Source of the DNA: Aspidiotus rigidus
Taxonomy: Eukaryota > Arthropoda > Insecta > Hemiptera > Diaspididae
Direction of reading: 5' to 3'
Length of the DNA stretch: 64,000 nucleotides
NCBI GenBank assembly: GCA_035079385.1
Contig: JAVHKY010000023.1
Location: forward strand, 6,464,001 to 6,528,000
Position 1 is the stretch's first letter. Every line of letters begins with the position of its first letter. Below are positions 55,345 to 64,000 of this stretch, in pieces. Below the pieces are notes generated by a model. That model ran no database searches. It saw nothing but the letters and a program-made list of their open reading frames with translations, and had not been told where the DNA came from. Position numbers and translations under genes: made by a program.

Positions 55345-55353
55345 CCTATTGCT
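55345..55353 (+). repeat. Possible left target duplication of the foldback element
   Basis: CCTATTGCT; the right flank 56347-56355 is CCTATAGCA, 7 of 9 bases identical. Confidence 0.35.
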
Positions 55354-56346
55354 AGGTCCATGTCACCAGCTCCCCCCCCCCCTTTCTGATTTTGGGGTCC
55401 AAACCTATATGAGTCGTTTGTACTGCGTTAGTACTGGATTGTATTGATTTCAAATCGTTTGTACTGCCCCCGCCCCCAAAGATATGATGTAGAAGTCAAT
55501 TAGGGGTCCTTGAACCACCCTCTTCCTGTTATGAAGTTGAGAATGTATTCAATCGTTTGTACTACAAGAGTACTACATGAAAATCACATAAGTTCCTTTG
55601 TATCTTCCTCAGATCACTTCCACTGCCTCAGCATTGAGACATTGCCTTATGGGAGGGGCTGGGTACTTGCATCCCCCCCCCATTCTGAATTTTGGACTGA
55701 AATTATGCTGCATCGTATTGAATACATACTCAACTTCGTAATAGCAAGGGGGTGGTTCAAGGACCCCTAATTGACTTCTACGTTATATCTTTGGGCGCGG
55801 GGGCAGTACAAACGAATTTCTGTCAATACTATCCCCTACTAACGTAGTACAAACGATGCAGCATAATTTCAGTCCAAAATTCAGAATGGGGGGGATGCAT
55901 GTACCCAGCCCCTCCCATAAGGCAATATCTCAATGCTGAGGCGGTGGAAGTGATCTAAGGAAGATACAAAGGAACTTATGTGATTTTCATGTAGTACTCT
56001 TGTAGTACAAACGATTGAATACATTCTCAACTTCATAACAGGAAGGGGGTGGTTCAAGGACCCCTAATTGACTTCTACGTCATATCTTTGGGGGCGGGGG
56101 CAGTACAAACGAATTTTTGTCAATACTATCCCCTACTAACGTAGTACAAACAATGCAGCAAAATTTCAGTCCAAAATTCAGAATGGGGGGATGCATGTAC
56201 CCAGCCCCTCCCCCCAGACGATCTAGGGGGGCGGGAGCAGTACAAACGATTTGAAATCAATACAATCCAGTACTAACGCAGTACAAACGACTCATATACG
56301 TTTGGACCCCAAAATCAGAAAGGGGGGGGGCTGGTGACATGGGCCT
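55354..56346. mobile_element. Foldback-type element, about 990 bp
   Basis: The outer ends are inverted repeats of about 120 bp: AGGTCCATGTCACCAGC at 55354 and, on the other strand from 56346, AGGCCCATGTCACCAGC, continuing through C/G tracts and TTTCTGATTTTGGGGTCCAA. The inner part holds a further inverted repeat of about 230 bp (about 55485-55715 against 55850-56085) and a direct repeat of period about 298 (55737-55893 and 56035-56191). Ten AGTACAAACG motifs (one with a base change) are spread over the arms, inverted between left and right. There is no open frame of note, so it is non-autonomous. Confidence 0.8.
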
Positions 56347-56451
56347 CCTATAGCATCAAAGGATAAAGGAGAAATAAGATTTGAGTGGACCAACAGGATT
56401 TTTATGATCATGAACAAGCAGAATAGATTTAAGCCGAACCTGCTACTATGG

Positions 56452-56689
56452 ATATAATTGAGGGTTGGCACATAGGCACGTAACGAAAGAAGAATAGTCT
56501 CGAAATCACTATATTATATTGAAACACATAAATTACACGAAAAGAAAAATTATTACGAAAAGAAAAATTATTAAAAATTTATTATTAATAATTTTTCTTT
56601 TCGTGTAATTTATGTGTTTCAATATAATATAGTGATTTCGAGACTATTCTTCTTTCGTTACGTGCCTATGTGCCAACCCTCAATTATAT
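56452..56689. repeat. Near-perfect palindrome, about 105-bp arms
   Basis: The left arm from ATATAATTGAGGGTTGGCAC (56452) and the right arm ending CCCTCAATTATAT (56689) are exact complements except for a tandem copy of ACGAAAAGAAAAATTATT in the left arm near the centre. CTGCTACTATGGA stands on both sides (56440-56452, 56725-56737). It is non-coding. It can form a long hairpin. Confidence 0.9.
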
Positions 56690-56739
56690 AATGGCTCGTA
56701 CCTTTGAGGATTCAATCTTATTTACTGCTACTATGGAGC

Positions 56740-59023
56740 CTGCAACATAACTTGTTTGAGGCTGAAGTGCGGCCAAAATCCGTTGCCTTTTTTATTTCTT
56801 TTTTGTTTATCGGATACAAGTTTTTGATCGAATACTCTTTCGTTGATGAAAAAATTATGCTTCTTTTTCGCAAGTTTTAAAAATTTGGAAACCGGTTGCG
56901 TAGAGTAGCTTCCTCATAGGCTATGTACGTTTACTGTACCTACTGTGTTATAAAAAGTGTGAGGCCTACGTGCGTGTTCTCCTTTCTCACATATGTGTAT
57001 TGTACGTATCAGACAAATTTACATCGATAAACCTTCAAATTCTATCTTAAAATGAATGAATTATCATCTAGAAAAAATGATTAGGATCGTTTAATCACGG
57101 CACTGTTCATCGTATGAAAGCGTAATCGCGATTAACCGCGGCTAGCCGGTTTCAATACTTCGGAAGTCGATTTTTGTCCACCTCGTAGTACGAAGTAGGT
57201 TTATGTGTCCTTCAACAAGTTGCTCGAAGATGACACGATGACGTTCTGGTGATTTTCGAAAAATATAAACCTTATCACACATGCACTTTTTTTAATAGGT
57301 GTACGATATGTGTGCTCATAACGTACGAGCGTTTTTCACCACTGCCCTGTCGGGCTGTATACTGGTAAGTAGTTAATTTAGAATTAATGTAGGTATTTAT
57401 AAGAAATCGTACTCCCGATCAAAATCCTATTGCTTATCTCATATTATGGAACAAAGATCACCTCTAAAGCCACTCGATCGTTTTACAATTTGTAAAGTAT
57501 TTTTTCGGTATAGTACTTATACGTACCTCTTCGTCAATCAGTGATGAGAATGTCGGACGTTCTCTCTGTTGATCGATTGAGAGTAGCGTGTACTAAGAAT
57601 GTGATGGTGAATTCTCACAACTGCACTCAATACCTCTGGCGCAGAAAGGCAGCATCCATCCGTACTCAAAATAGCAGCGTGATTTTTTTTTTCTCTCTTT
57701 TTTTTCCCCTAATTTTTATTTTTATTTTCAGAGAACGAAGCCTTGTCGATTCTATTGTTCTTTGTGCTATGCATACCTCGTGACTCGCATCTATACTCTT
57801 TTTTTGGTTCTAACTGGTTTGAATTTGGAATTTGTAAAATAAAATTTCAACCTATTATAGTTGCTCCAATCAGCGAAAATCAACTTCAAGGACCGGTATT
57901 TGTTTCGTTTACTTATTTTTTATTTCTCAGCTATTCTTCAAAAATTTCCATTTGTGCTACCTATCTTTCTCTCAATAAGTTTTTTTTTTTTTTTTCAATA
58001 AATCTACAGTGAGAGACGTGAAAAACAGTTTTATTGTTTTCATGATTTGTGTCGTAAAATATCGTGTAAGTAAATTAGGAACGCGAGGAGAGTTATTTTG
58101 TACGTTACACTCTTTTCCATATGGAAAATTGAAATTTCGACAGGTCTTAGAATAAAAAATTGAAGGATACTTCAAAAAATTTATGAAAACTCTTCCCTCG
58201 CCCGTAGTACAAGATTTCACATTTGCGGCACAGTGGCACACGTACTCCATACTTTGGTCTCTTTCGGGGAACATCAACGGAACACCTGTGACGGTCCCAT
58301 GGGTTACGCATACCCAGGAGGGGAGATGATGTGCTGTTACCATGCCGCTCACGAAGGAGTCTCATCAGCGAACCAGTGTGTTGGGGCACAGGTTTTTTCA
58401 ACTGAGACGCTGATAAGGCAGTCATGAAGAAATCACACTACTCGTAGACAATGTTTGGAGAATTCTCCATATAAGGAGCAATTTCACGAACTCATTTGCG
58501 GAACATATTCTTCACATATATACTTTTTTAGACTACTTAGATCACATGGCGTCATATCGTCACATCACCAGAGGCTTCACAATGTCTTTGAAGAGTTGAA
58601 ACAATTCTGTCACTACCTCAGAATCGGACTCTCAAAACTGCTACTCTTTCCAACCTGAATGTGTCGCAGTTAAACCGCGCGGCACATTATTGCTACACTC
58701 ATAAGTTCCGCAAATGTTGTATTTTTCCGCTCATTTGCTTGTCCATCATTGGCTTATCAGTAGCACTCTTAGGTCACAAATTACCGGCACTGATGGCACA
58801 TGGCTTCCGCCACGGGGCGGATACCTACTGTCACTATCGAAAATGTTTCAAACTAAGTTGAAGCCTTTAAATCTCCTCGAAACCATAATTTGTTAGACGA
58901 CGAAGATATCGGCAATGTTTTATATAATATAAATTACCAAAAGATTCTGATTGTTCGCATTCGCCAGACCCCCTCACCAAAATCGTAAAATTTTGTATAC
59001 CTACTCTTATTTCATTTCCACAG
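56740..59023. other. No firm gene; candidate small exon and Cys-bearing frame
   Basis: 57299-57364 is open in two frames between good splice sites (TTTTTTAATAG and CTG/GTAAGT); one reads VYDMCAHNVRAFFTTALSGC. 58160-58427 is open on both strands: the plus strand gives NTCDGPMGYAYPGGEMMCCY, the minus strand MEYVCHCAANVKSC. Neither can be chosen from sequence, and no family was recognised. Confidence 0.3.
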
Positions 59024-59078
59024 GGACTCGGTTGCCACGAAACTCAAAACCTTCTTCAAATTTCTTCTCAAAGGAATC
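59024..59078 (+). CDS. Candidate small exon, unassigned
   Basis: 55 nt between the acceptor TTTCATTTCCACAG and the donor AATC/GTGAGT. Two frames are open (GLGCHETQNLLQISSQRN; DSVATKLKTFFKFLLKGI). There is no partner exon or family. It could be a 5' untranslated exon of the transporter gene that starts at 59216. Confidence 0.25.
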
Positions 59079-59215
59079 GTGAGTTGACAAGCGTTTCTTG
59101 TGGTTGCTCCAATGAGTATTCGTTCTTCTTTCGAGTCATAAGTTTTGGATTAAACCATTGGAAGTGTTGGAAAAGATTACTTTTTTAAGTAAGATTATCT
59201 TCGTGCTCTCAAGTA

Positions 59216-59264
59216 ATGAAATCGATCGACACCAAGAAAGAGGAAGGTACTAATTGTATTGATG
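59216..59264 (+). CDS. FLVCR-type transporter exon 1
   Basis: 49 nt from ATG to the donor GATG/GTGAGT, phase 1. It encodes a short polar cytosolic N terminus. It was chosen because its phase joins exon 2 to make GAT-GCA-ACT. Confidence 0.5.
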
Positions 59265-61203
59265 GTGAGTTTGATATTTAAATGTATTTTTCTCATTGCT
59301 TCACAAAAATCAGAAAGCAGTGCGCGTCGAAAAAAGTTGCCTACCCGTGGTCAAGACTGTAATGGATATACTTGTTTTCGTCAGCAAATTGATTATTTGC
59401 TTCAACTATTAGAGCTTTAATCTTCTTCTGGACAATTTTCCGGATAGTGTCGAGTCACCTCCGAAAGTCAGCAAACTTTTTGCGCAGTTCTTGGGTGTGG
59501 GAGTGTAGACAGATATCGACGGTGTTGAAGTTGATGCATACTAGGTGGAAAATTCTTCTCTCTTTGCCCTTTCGTATCCTTCGCTTTTCGCACACATCAC
59601 TTTAAGCGATAAACTTGCCGCATCCACATTGTCTTCGTGAATTCATTTCGTACAGCTTATCATAATACTAATATACACGTGTCTTGACGCGTCTCAACTT
59701 GGTACAAATTATACCTAGGCTGTAAAAACGATAATTTCACTCAACGCAAAAACAGACAAATATACGTCATAAACTTGAACCGATACGTATGAGAGATAAG
59801 CGATGAAGTTAACGTTTGAAAGTTGAAGGACGTGATAGTCCGTAAAAAATTTTTTCAAAGAGGAGTTCATATCTTGTTCACCTGATGATGGTATCATCGA
59901 ATACCGCGAAAGCTCGCAAAATATAACTGGTAGAAAAGCCTCTTTTTCTGCAAAAAAAAAGTTGTGAAAGTTGTTCTGACATTGTTACGATTGCCGGCGC
60001 CCCTTACGACGCGCGCGCGACGTTCGACGTGATCTTAACTTAGAGTGTAGAAGAAGCTCCGCAAAATGTATAGGTGCGCGCGCAGCACGACGCGACGTTC
60101 GAGTTTGCGGACCTGGTGCCCGCGCACTGCACCGAATCCACTAGCCTAAACCTGACCACCCCGTCGGGAACCAAACCCGAGACCTCTAACGCTGAGTTAC
60201 GAGGACGATCAAATCTTCCACGAATTTTTCTAAGTGCCAACAATGAGAACATGTACGTCACAACCTGCAACTGCGACGAACTCTCATCGAGTGAATTTTT
60301 AGAGGGAGCGAGCATAGCTTTCATCAGACCTCGAACGAAACAACCTGACAAAGGAACTAAACGAAAGGCAAAATACTTGCGTGCGGGGGTGAGAAATATT
60401 CCCGCATGTAAGATATTCTTTCCTTCGTTATCTAAAGTCCAAGTACATTGAACTCGCATCTAGCTGTTGGTTGTTTGTGGGTCAGAATAGAGCGAGGAGG
60501 GACAAGGAAGATTTTTTGTTTGTGTAGGTAGGTACTCTAATATTTTTTTAATAACTTCTTATGTCAAAATAAAACAGAGTAGGAGAAATCTTAGCGCTCT
60601 AAAGATCGTTTCTGCAGACTGTGAATAGATAGATTAAAAAAAGTCACGTTATTTGCCGTATGTTTATAGCAACTCTCACTCCTGACCAACAATGTCGCGT
60701 CTTCAAACGACGGTGGCTGATGCTGTTCTTGTTCACTTTATGCTCTGTAAGCGTCTCCAGCAACTGGATTCAGTATTCTATAATTTCAAATGTGGTCACA
60801 GATTATTATCACGTGTCTCCGATGATAATCGAATGGACATCCTTAATATTTATGGTTGTATATTGTCCTCTAATTCTTCCAGTAACGTGGATGCTACAAA
60901 ATAAGGTCTCAGTTCTAGTACGAAAATATAGGCAATCAATGTGATCATCGATTCAAGAAATGTGTTACGCTTTTTCAGGGATTGAAAGCTTCGATTGGGT
61001 TAGCTGCATTGCTATTATTTGCTGGTTCGTTGTTGAAAGTATTTTCTGTCGAAAAAAACTATTTTATCATCGGCTTTGCTGGACAAACTCTTATTGGCGT
61101 CTCCGAAGTATTTGCATTGGCAACCGCGGCTTTTCTGGCTGCAGTATGGTTTCCAAGTCATCAAGTTTCGACTGCTACAGCTTTGGGGGTCCTTAGCGAC
61201 CAG
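59216..61203 (+). CDS. FLVCR-type MFS transporter, first three coding exons
   Basis: Model: exon 1 59216-59264 (ATG, MKSIDTKKEEGTNCID), exon 2 60670-60905, exon 3 60979-61203; 510 nt, 170 codons, with every junction phase matching. The sequence follows the FLVCR family of plasma-membrane or mitochondrial transporters (heme, choline/ethanolamine): KRRWLMLFLFTLCSVSVSSN, then WIQYSIISNVVTDYYHVSP, IIEWTSLIFMVVYCPLILPV, and in exon 3 GQTLIGVSEVFALATAAFLA and AAVWFPSHQVSTATALGVLS. This covers the first four or so of twelve membrane segments. Family members have about 450-550 residues, so two thirds are missing here. After the exon 3 donor (CAG/GTAAAA) only transposon and repeat sequence is seen to the window end. 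The gene may continue outside or be truncated. Confidence 0.75.
60161..60203 (-). other. tRNA-like A-box/B-box remnant in a CpG-rich intron block
   Basis: On the minus strand TAACTCAGCGTTAGAGGTCT is followed by CGGGTTTGGTTCCCGAC. The first resembles a tRNA A box, the second a B box, but the anticodon arm between them is missing. It lies in intron 1 of the transporter gene within a locally CpG-rich segment (60000-60460) that is open on both strands. It may be a tRNA-derived SINE piece or chance. Confidence 0.3.
60670..60905 (+). CDS. FLVCR-type transporter exon 2
   Basis: 236 nt after the acceptor TATGTTTATAG, ending AAG/GTCTCA. It holds membrane segments 1 and 2 with the family signature WIQYSIISNVV. 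An in-frame ATG at 60660 would overlap the acceptor and is less likely as the start. Confidence 0.75.
60979..61203 (+). CDS. FLVCR-type transporter exon 3
   Basis: 225 nt after the acceptor ACGCTTTTTCAG, ending GACCAG/GTAAAA in phase 0. It encodes membrane segments 3 and 4 (GLKASIGLAALLLFAGSLLK; GQTLIGVSEVFALATAAFLA). Confidence 0.8.
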
Positions 61204-61349
61204 GTAAAAAGAATATTATTAGCAATTTTATGATAATTGTACAAGCCATCATTTTTATTCTACAGTATTTCTGCTGAATTAAATAACGATTTCCAATTTT
61301 TGTAAGTGCACGAGAGGGGCGTTCCAAAGTCTCTGGCCTAAGCTGGTAA

Positions 61350-61990
61350 TAAGAATTAGAAAAATTTGTTTAGTATACCGCCGTGTTCCTCAAAGTTGTC
61401 GAGACACGATCGACTTTTCAAAATCAGACATGGTTTGCAATCGACCGCAAAGAAAAACGACATGAATTCAAGTCCGACTGAAGATCGATTTCCACCTGTA
61501 CTTCACGAACATCTTCCAATGGAAAATTCTCATGTATGCAATCAGAAACTTCTTTCACATTTGATAGTTCGGTAAATGATGACGACCTAAATTGAGCCAA
61601 AACAAATATCTTCTTGATGTCTTGAAATCGGCGTGAAAATTCGACTCTTAATTTTGAAAGAATATCAACCATGGGTTCTATAGCCTGCACGGTGGTTCCA
61701 TGCTAACCTCCTCTTCGATGTGTTCCTCAAGACAAGGGAAGTACGTGAAATCACCGTTTAACAATGCTTGCTCCTACAATTCAAGTTTCCTCGAAAAAGA
61801 GGAAATACCTGTGAAACCATAGAGCTGAAATTCGTATTCCTCCGCTGCAGCGGAAGATTAAAGGCGTTCAATTTTTCCGTGATATCGCGAGAAATCTTGA
61901 AGCCACACTGAATCTTCAAGCTGAGGAAAAATGATCTTCGGCTCATTGTTATAAAAAACTAGACCAGAGTAGGCCAGAAATGCCGTCGCG
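61350..61990 (-). pseudogene. hAT-like (GTF2IRD2-type) transposase relic
   Basis: The frame 61690-61424 reads MVDILSKLRVEFSRRFQDIK, then LEDVREVQVEIDLQSDLNSC. The order RRFQD...P...VQ.E.IDLQ.D is that of the C-terminal half of hAT-derived proteins of the GTF2IRD2/ZBED type. An earlier piece at about 61960-61740 (NNEPKIIFPQLEDSVWLQDF) is in other frames. Stops and shifts throughout. It sits directly beyond exon 3 of the transporter and may interrupt that gene's next intron. Confidence 0.55.
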
Positions 61991-62159
61991 ATCGACCGTT
62001 TGAGGAACACTGCTATACTGTATTATATAAGACCAAGAGACTGAGTTTTTTTCTTCAGCGAGGAACCCGGTATCTCTTGTGTTGGGGGTATCTTCAGAAA
62101 ATTTCCGTGAGCGCGAGCACGTTCGAAGTTGATAACGTCATCAACCTAAAGTTACAGGA

Positions 62160-62390
62160 CTCAGAAAAATGTCGATTTCCGAGCTATATATGATAGGAGG
62201 GGGACTTGAGGAGATTTCGAGATAGGAAACAGACTTAAAAAAAGACTGCTTCCTTAAGAAAGATCAACGAGGAACGAAGGGAACCTGTTTTATGAGTCAA
62301 ATTGGTTTTGGTTTTGAGAATTCTAGGAAGCCTAGACCTAATATAAAGCTAGTATAAAGAAATCCCAGACCTACTATAAGCCTAGTGTAC
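62160..62390 (-). repeat. Repeat D, minus-strand copy, with GGGACTTGG motif
   Basis: GAGCTATATATGATAGGAGG (about 62178) and CTTCCTTAAGAAAGATCAAC followed by GAGGAACGAAGGGAACCTG (62249-62290) match the opposite strand of 16040-16115 and 52555-52640. Confidence 0.5.
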
Positions 62391-62600
62391 AGGGTGAGGC
62401 CAAAAGATGTTACCAGTTAAATGGGAGTTTGCGTTAAATCTGTCGTAGCACAAAAACGCGAAACGTTAGATGTATACTTCAAATATACAAAATTCGCATC
62501 TCAATTTTATCTTTAATTTGCGTCAAATACGAAGTTTCTACGACTTTTCTGAGCCGAGTTATGGACCAAAATGTGCTGAAATTTTGCTGCAGGGGTTCCT
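62391..62600 (+). repeat. Dispersed repeat C
   Basis: ACAGGGTGAGGCCAAAAGAT, TTACCAGTTAAATGGGAGTT and GCCGAGTTATGGACCAAAAT are shared with 24255-24470 in the same orientation with few differences. Confidence 0.8.
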
Positions 62601-62960
62601 AAAGTGTTTAATTATCAAAAGAAAACATGATTCGGTTTTAAAAAATTGCTTGATCTTTGAAATTCTGTACAATTCCGAAGTAAATTTCGCGCTGAGTCTG
62701 AAAAAACAACCCAAATCACCCTACAAAGCTTCAAAATGGATATACGGGCCCAAAGTGGGTCAAAATTCCCCCAAATAAAAAAATTGCGTGATTTTCGGAA
62801 ATTTAGTAGTATTCTGAAATAAAATTTCGTGCTGAGTCTGAAAAAATCACCAAAATCACCCTATGAAGCTTCAAAGGGATGAGTGGGCCCAAAGAGGGTC
62901 AAAATTCCCCCCAAGTTGGAAAATTGCTCCAACCTTCAAATTTAATCAATTAACTTGTGA
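62601..62960 (-). repeat. Repeat B, inverted units
   Basis: Two units with AAATTTCGCGCTGAGTCTGA (62686) and AAATTTCGTGCTGAGTCTGA (62823), spacing 137 bp. They are the reverse complement of the 10.95-11.3 kb units. The frame 62470-62778 is repeat-derived. A further diverged unit lies at 63350-63600. Confidence 0.7.
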
Positions 62961-62999
62961 AATCAAAGTTCGAGTGGAAAGATTGCTCGCGTGATAATC

Positions 63000-64000
63000 G
63001 AATAAGGCCTGCATATGATCATAGTGGGTGGAAGGGCGAAAACTCTCGTTGTTTCAGGCGATGGAGAGCGTGGTATCAAGAAGTTTATCTTCTGTTGTGA
63101 ACTCGCGGGGAAAAATTGGCTATGGTGCCTGTAGCGATGGAAACGGACAAGAGTGCAATCACTCTCGTTGTGCCAGCCGCGAGAGTGAATTCTTAGGGAA
63201 GATCGTCTTCCGTTTTGAACTATGGCTAAGAGTGCCTCTTAATCTATGAAAGCGGATTGTTGTTGTGCCAGCGGATAGAAGGAATTTTCAGGAAGATCGT
63301 CTTGCATTTTGAACTCGCAGTAAAAAATTGGCTAGTCTCGGGGTGAATGGTTCCAAAAAGGGGAATAAATTTAATACCCAAAGCAAAAAATTGCTCAAAC
63401 ATCCAAACTACTTAATTCCCAAGCGAAATTCAGCGTCGAGTCCGGAAAAAATTATTAAAAAACTCTGAAAAGCAACAAAATGGGTCAATGGGCGCAAAAA
63501 AGAATCAGACGAAAAATTGTTCGGAATTTCGAACATCACTCAATTCTCTAGGAAAATCTAAAGTTATAAGTTTTAAAAAAATGGTCAAAAATGCCGCGTA
63601 CTCGTCTTCTGTCTTCTTGCACTCGTTGTTCGATATTAGTCAGGCTTCCGCGTCCTATCAGAGTGGGCAAATGCAAGACAGCTAACTCTTCGTCATTCGC
63701 AACTGTGAAGGGAATGTAATCAAGAAGATCGACCTCCGTTGTTAGCTCGCGATGAGAGATCGGCTAAAGTGCCATGTACGATCAGAAGTGGATGAGAATT
63801 CCTCGTTATTCCAGGCGATGGCAGGAAAGTTACCGAGAAGACCATCCTCTGGTCTAAGTTTGTGGTGAGAGATCGACTGAAGTGCCCGCTTCGATCATAT
63901 GTGAAGCTTTAACCGATCTCTCACCACAACCCAACAACGGATGACGATTTTTTCGGTCATATTCCATCCTCCACTTGAAACACCGCGCTGCTTTCGTTCA
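63000..64000 (-). repeat. Tandem repeat A, inverted block
   Basis: AGATCGGCTAAAGTGCC (63757) and AGATCGACTGAAGTGCC (63871) lie 114 bp apart; GAACTCGCGGGGAAAAATTG (63100) and GAACTCGCAGTAAAAAATTG (63309) mark earlier units. This is the reverse complement of the 9.4-10.3 kb block. From 63910 on (AACCGATCTCTCACCACAAC) the sequence turns back to the plus orientation, an inverted joint at about 63895-63910. Repeat B at 63350-63600 is interleaved. Confidence 0.65.

Noticed and set aside
60040..60459. Open frames of 125-139 codons on both strands
   Set aside because: Local high CpG and GC content removes stops on both strands. No family resemblance, and the segment lies inside an intron of the transporter model.
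60660..60669. ATG at 60660 as start of the transporter
   Set aside because: It overlaps a plausible acceptor (ends at 60669), and a spliced first exon at 59216-59264 fits in phase; an internal start remains possible but less likely.

Overview
This is a eukaryotic, almost certainly animal, intergenic window: AT-rich, with intron-split genes and heavily loaded with transposable elements. I see no prokaryotic gene organisation. The clade is not proven. Small intron-split host exons, Penelope-like elements, Jockey/I-like and R1-like LINEs and animal-type hAT and pogo remnants fit an arthropod best (inference).

Host genes are few and are built here from splice sites and matching phases, not from long ORFs. 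(i) Minus strand, exons between 7719 and 705: a five-exon gene for a 159-residue protein with four membrane segments, like the small tetraspan (DUF4728-like) proteins of arthropods. Its 6.2 kb second intron carries a LINE and two further candidate exons (6470-6306, 6231-5993). (ii) Plus strand, 45551-47353: a protein with three zinc-finger-like Cys/His clusters, whose last exon holds most of the coding sequence. (iii) Plus strand, 59216-61203: the first three coding exons of an FLVCR-type major-facilitator transporter, after which repeats take over. A few isolated candidate exons (12124-12256, 57299-57364, 59024-59078) are noted at low confidence.

Mobile elements dominate the rest. 1.7-3.9 kb: LINE (family A) with RT and RNase H. 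9-11.4 kb: LINE fragment, 121-bp and ~135-bp tandem repeats, and a Penelope 3' tail. 16.5-18.5 kb: degenerate Penelope copy joined to a LINE piece. 21-24.6 kb: nested ~550-617 bp repeats with long TTTA/TTAA microsatellites and a G tract. 25.5-28 kb: nearly intact Penelope-like element with RT plus GIY-YIG. 28.87-29.36 kb: pogo-like MITE with TA target site. 31.4-35.7 kb: two MULE elements with FLYWCH/DDE transposases and LINE pieces. 35.7-36.6 kb: another LINE. 38.6-40.2 kb: R1-like LINE relic. 42.1-45.5 kb: LINE A interrupted by a MULE. 50.2-52.1 kb: complete MULE with TIRs and a perfect 9-bp target duplication. 53.2-55.2 kb: Ty3/gypsy pieces in inverted arrangement and a hAT transposase relic. 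55.35-56.35 kb: foldback element. 56.45-56.69 kb: near-perfect palindrome. 61.4-64 kb: another hAT-like relic and inverted copies of the 9-11 kb repeats.

Most interesting signals: a FLYWCH-MULE family whose termini are arrays of short motifs that differ by subfamily; a 3'-terminal LINE stem with compensatory base changes in four copies; a repeated GAAAGCGCT hairpin in the Penelope tails that resembles part of a hammerhead ribozyme; and a foldback element with ten AGTACAAACG-type motifs and an approximate 9-bp duplication.
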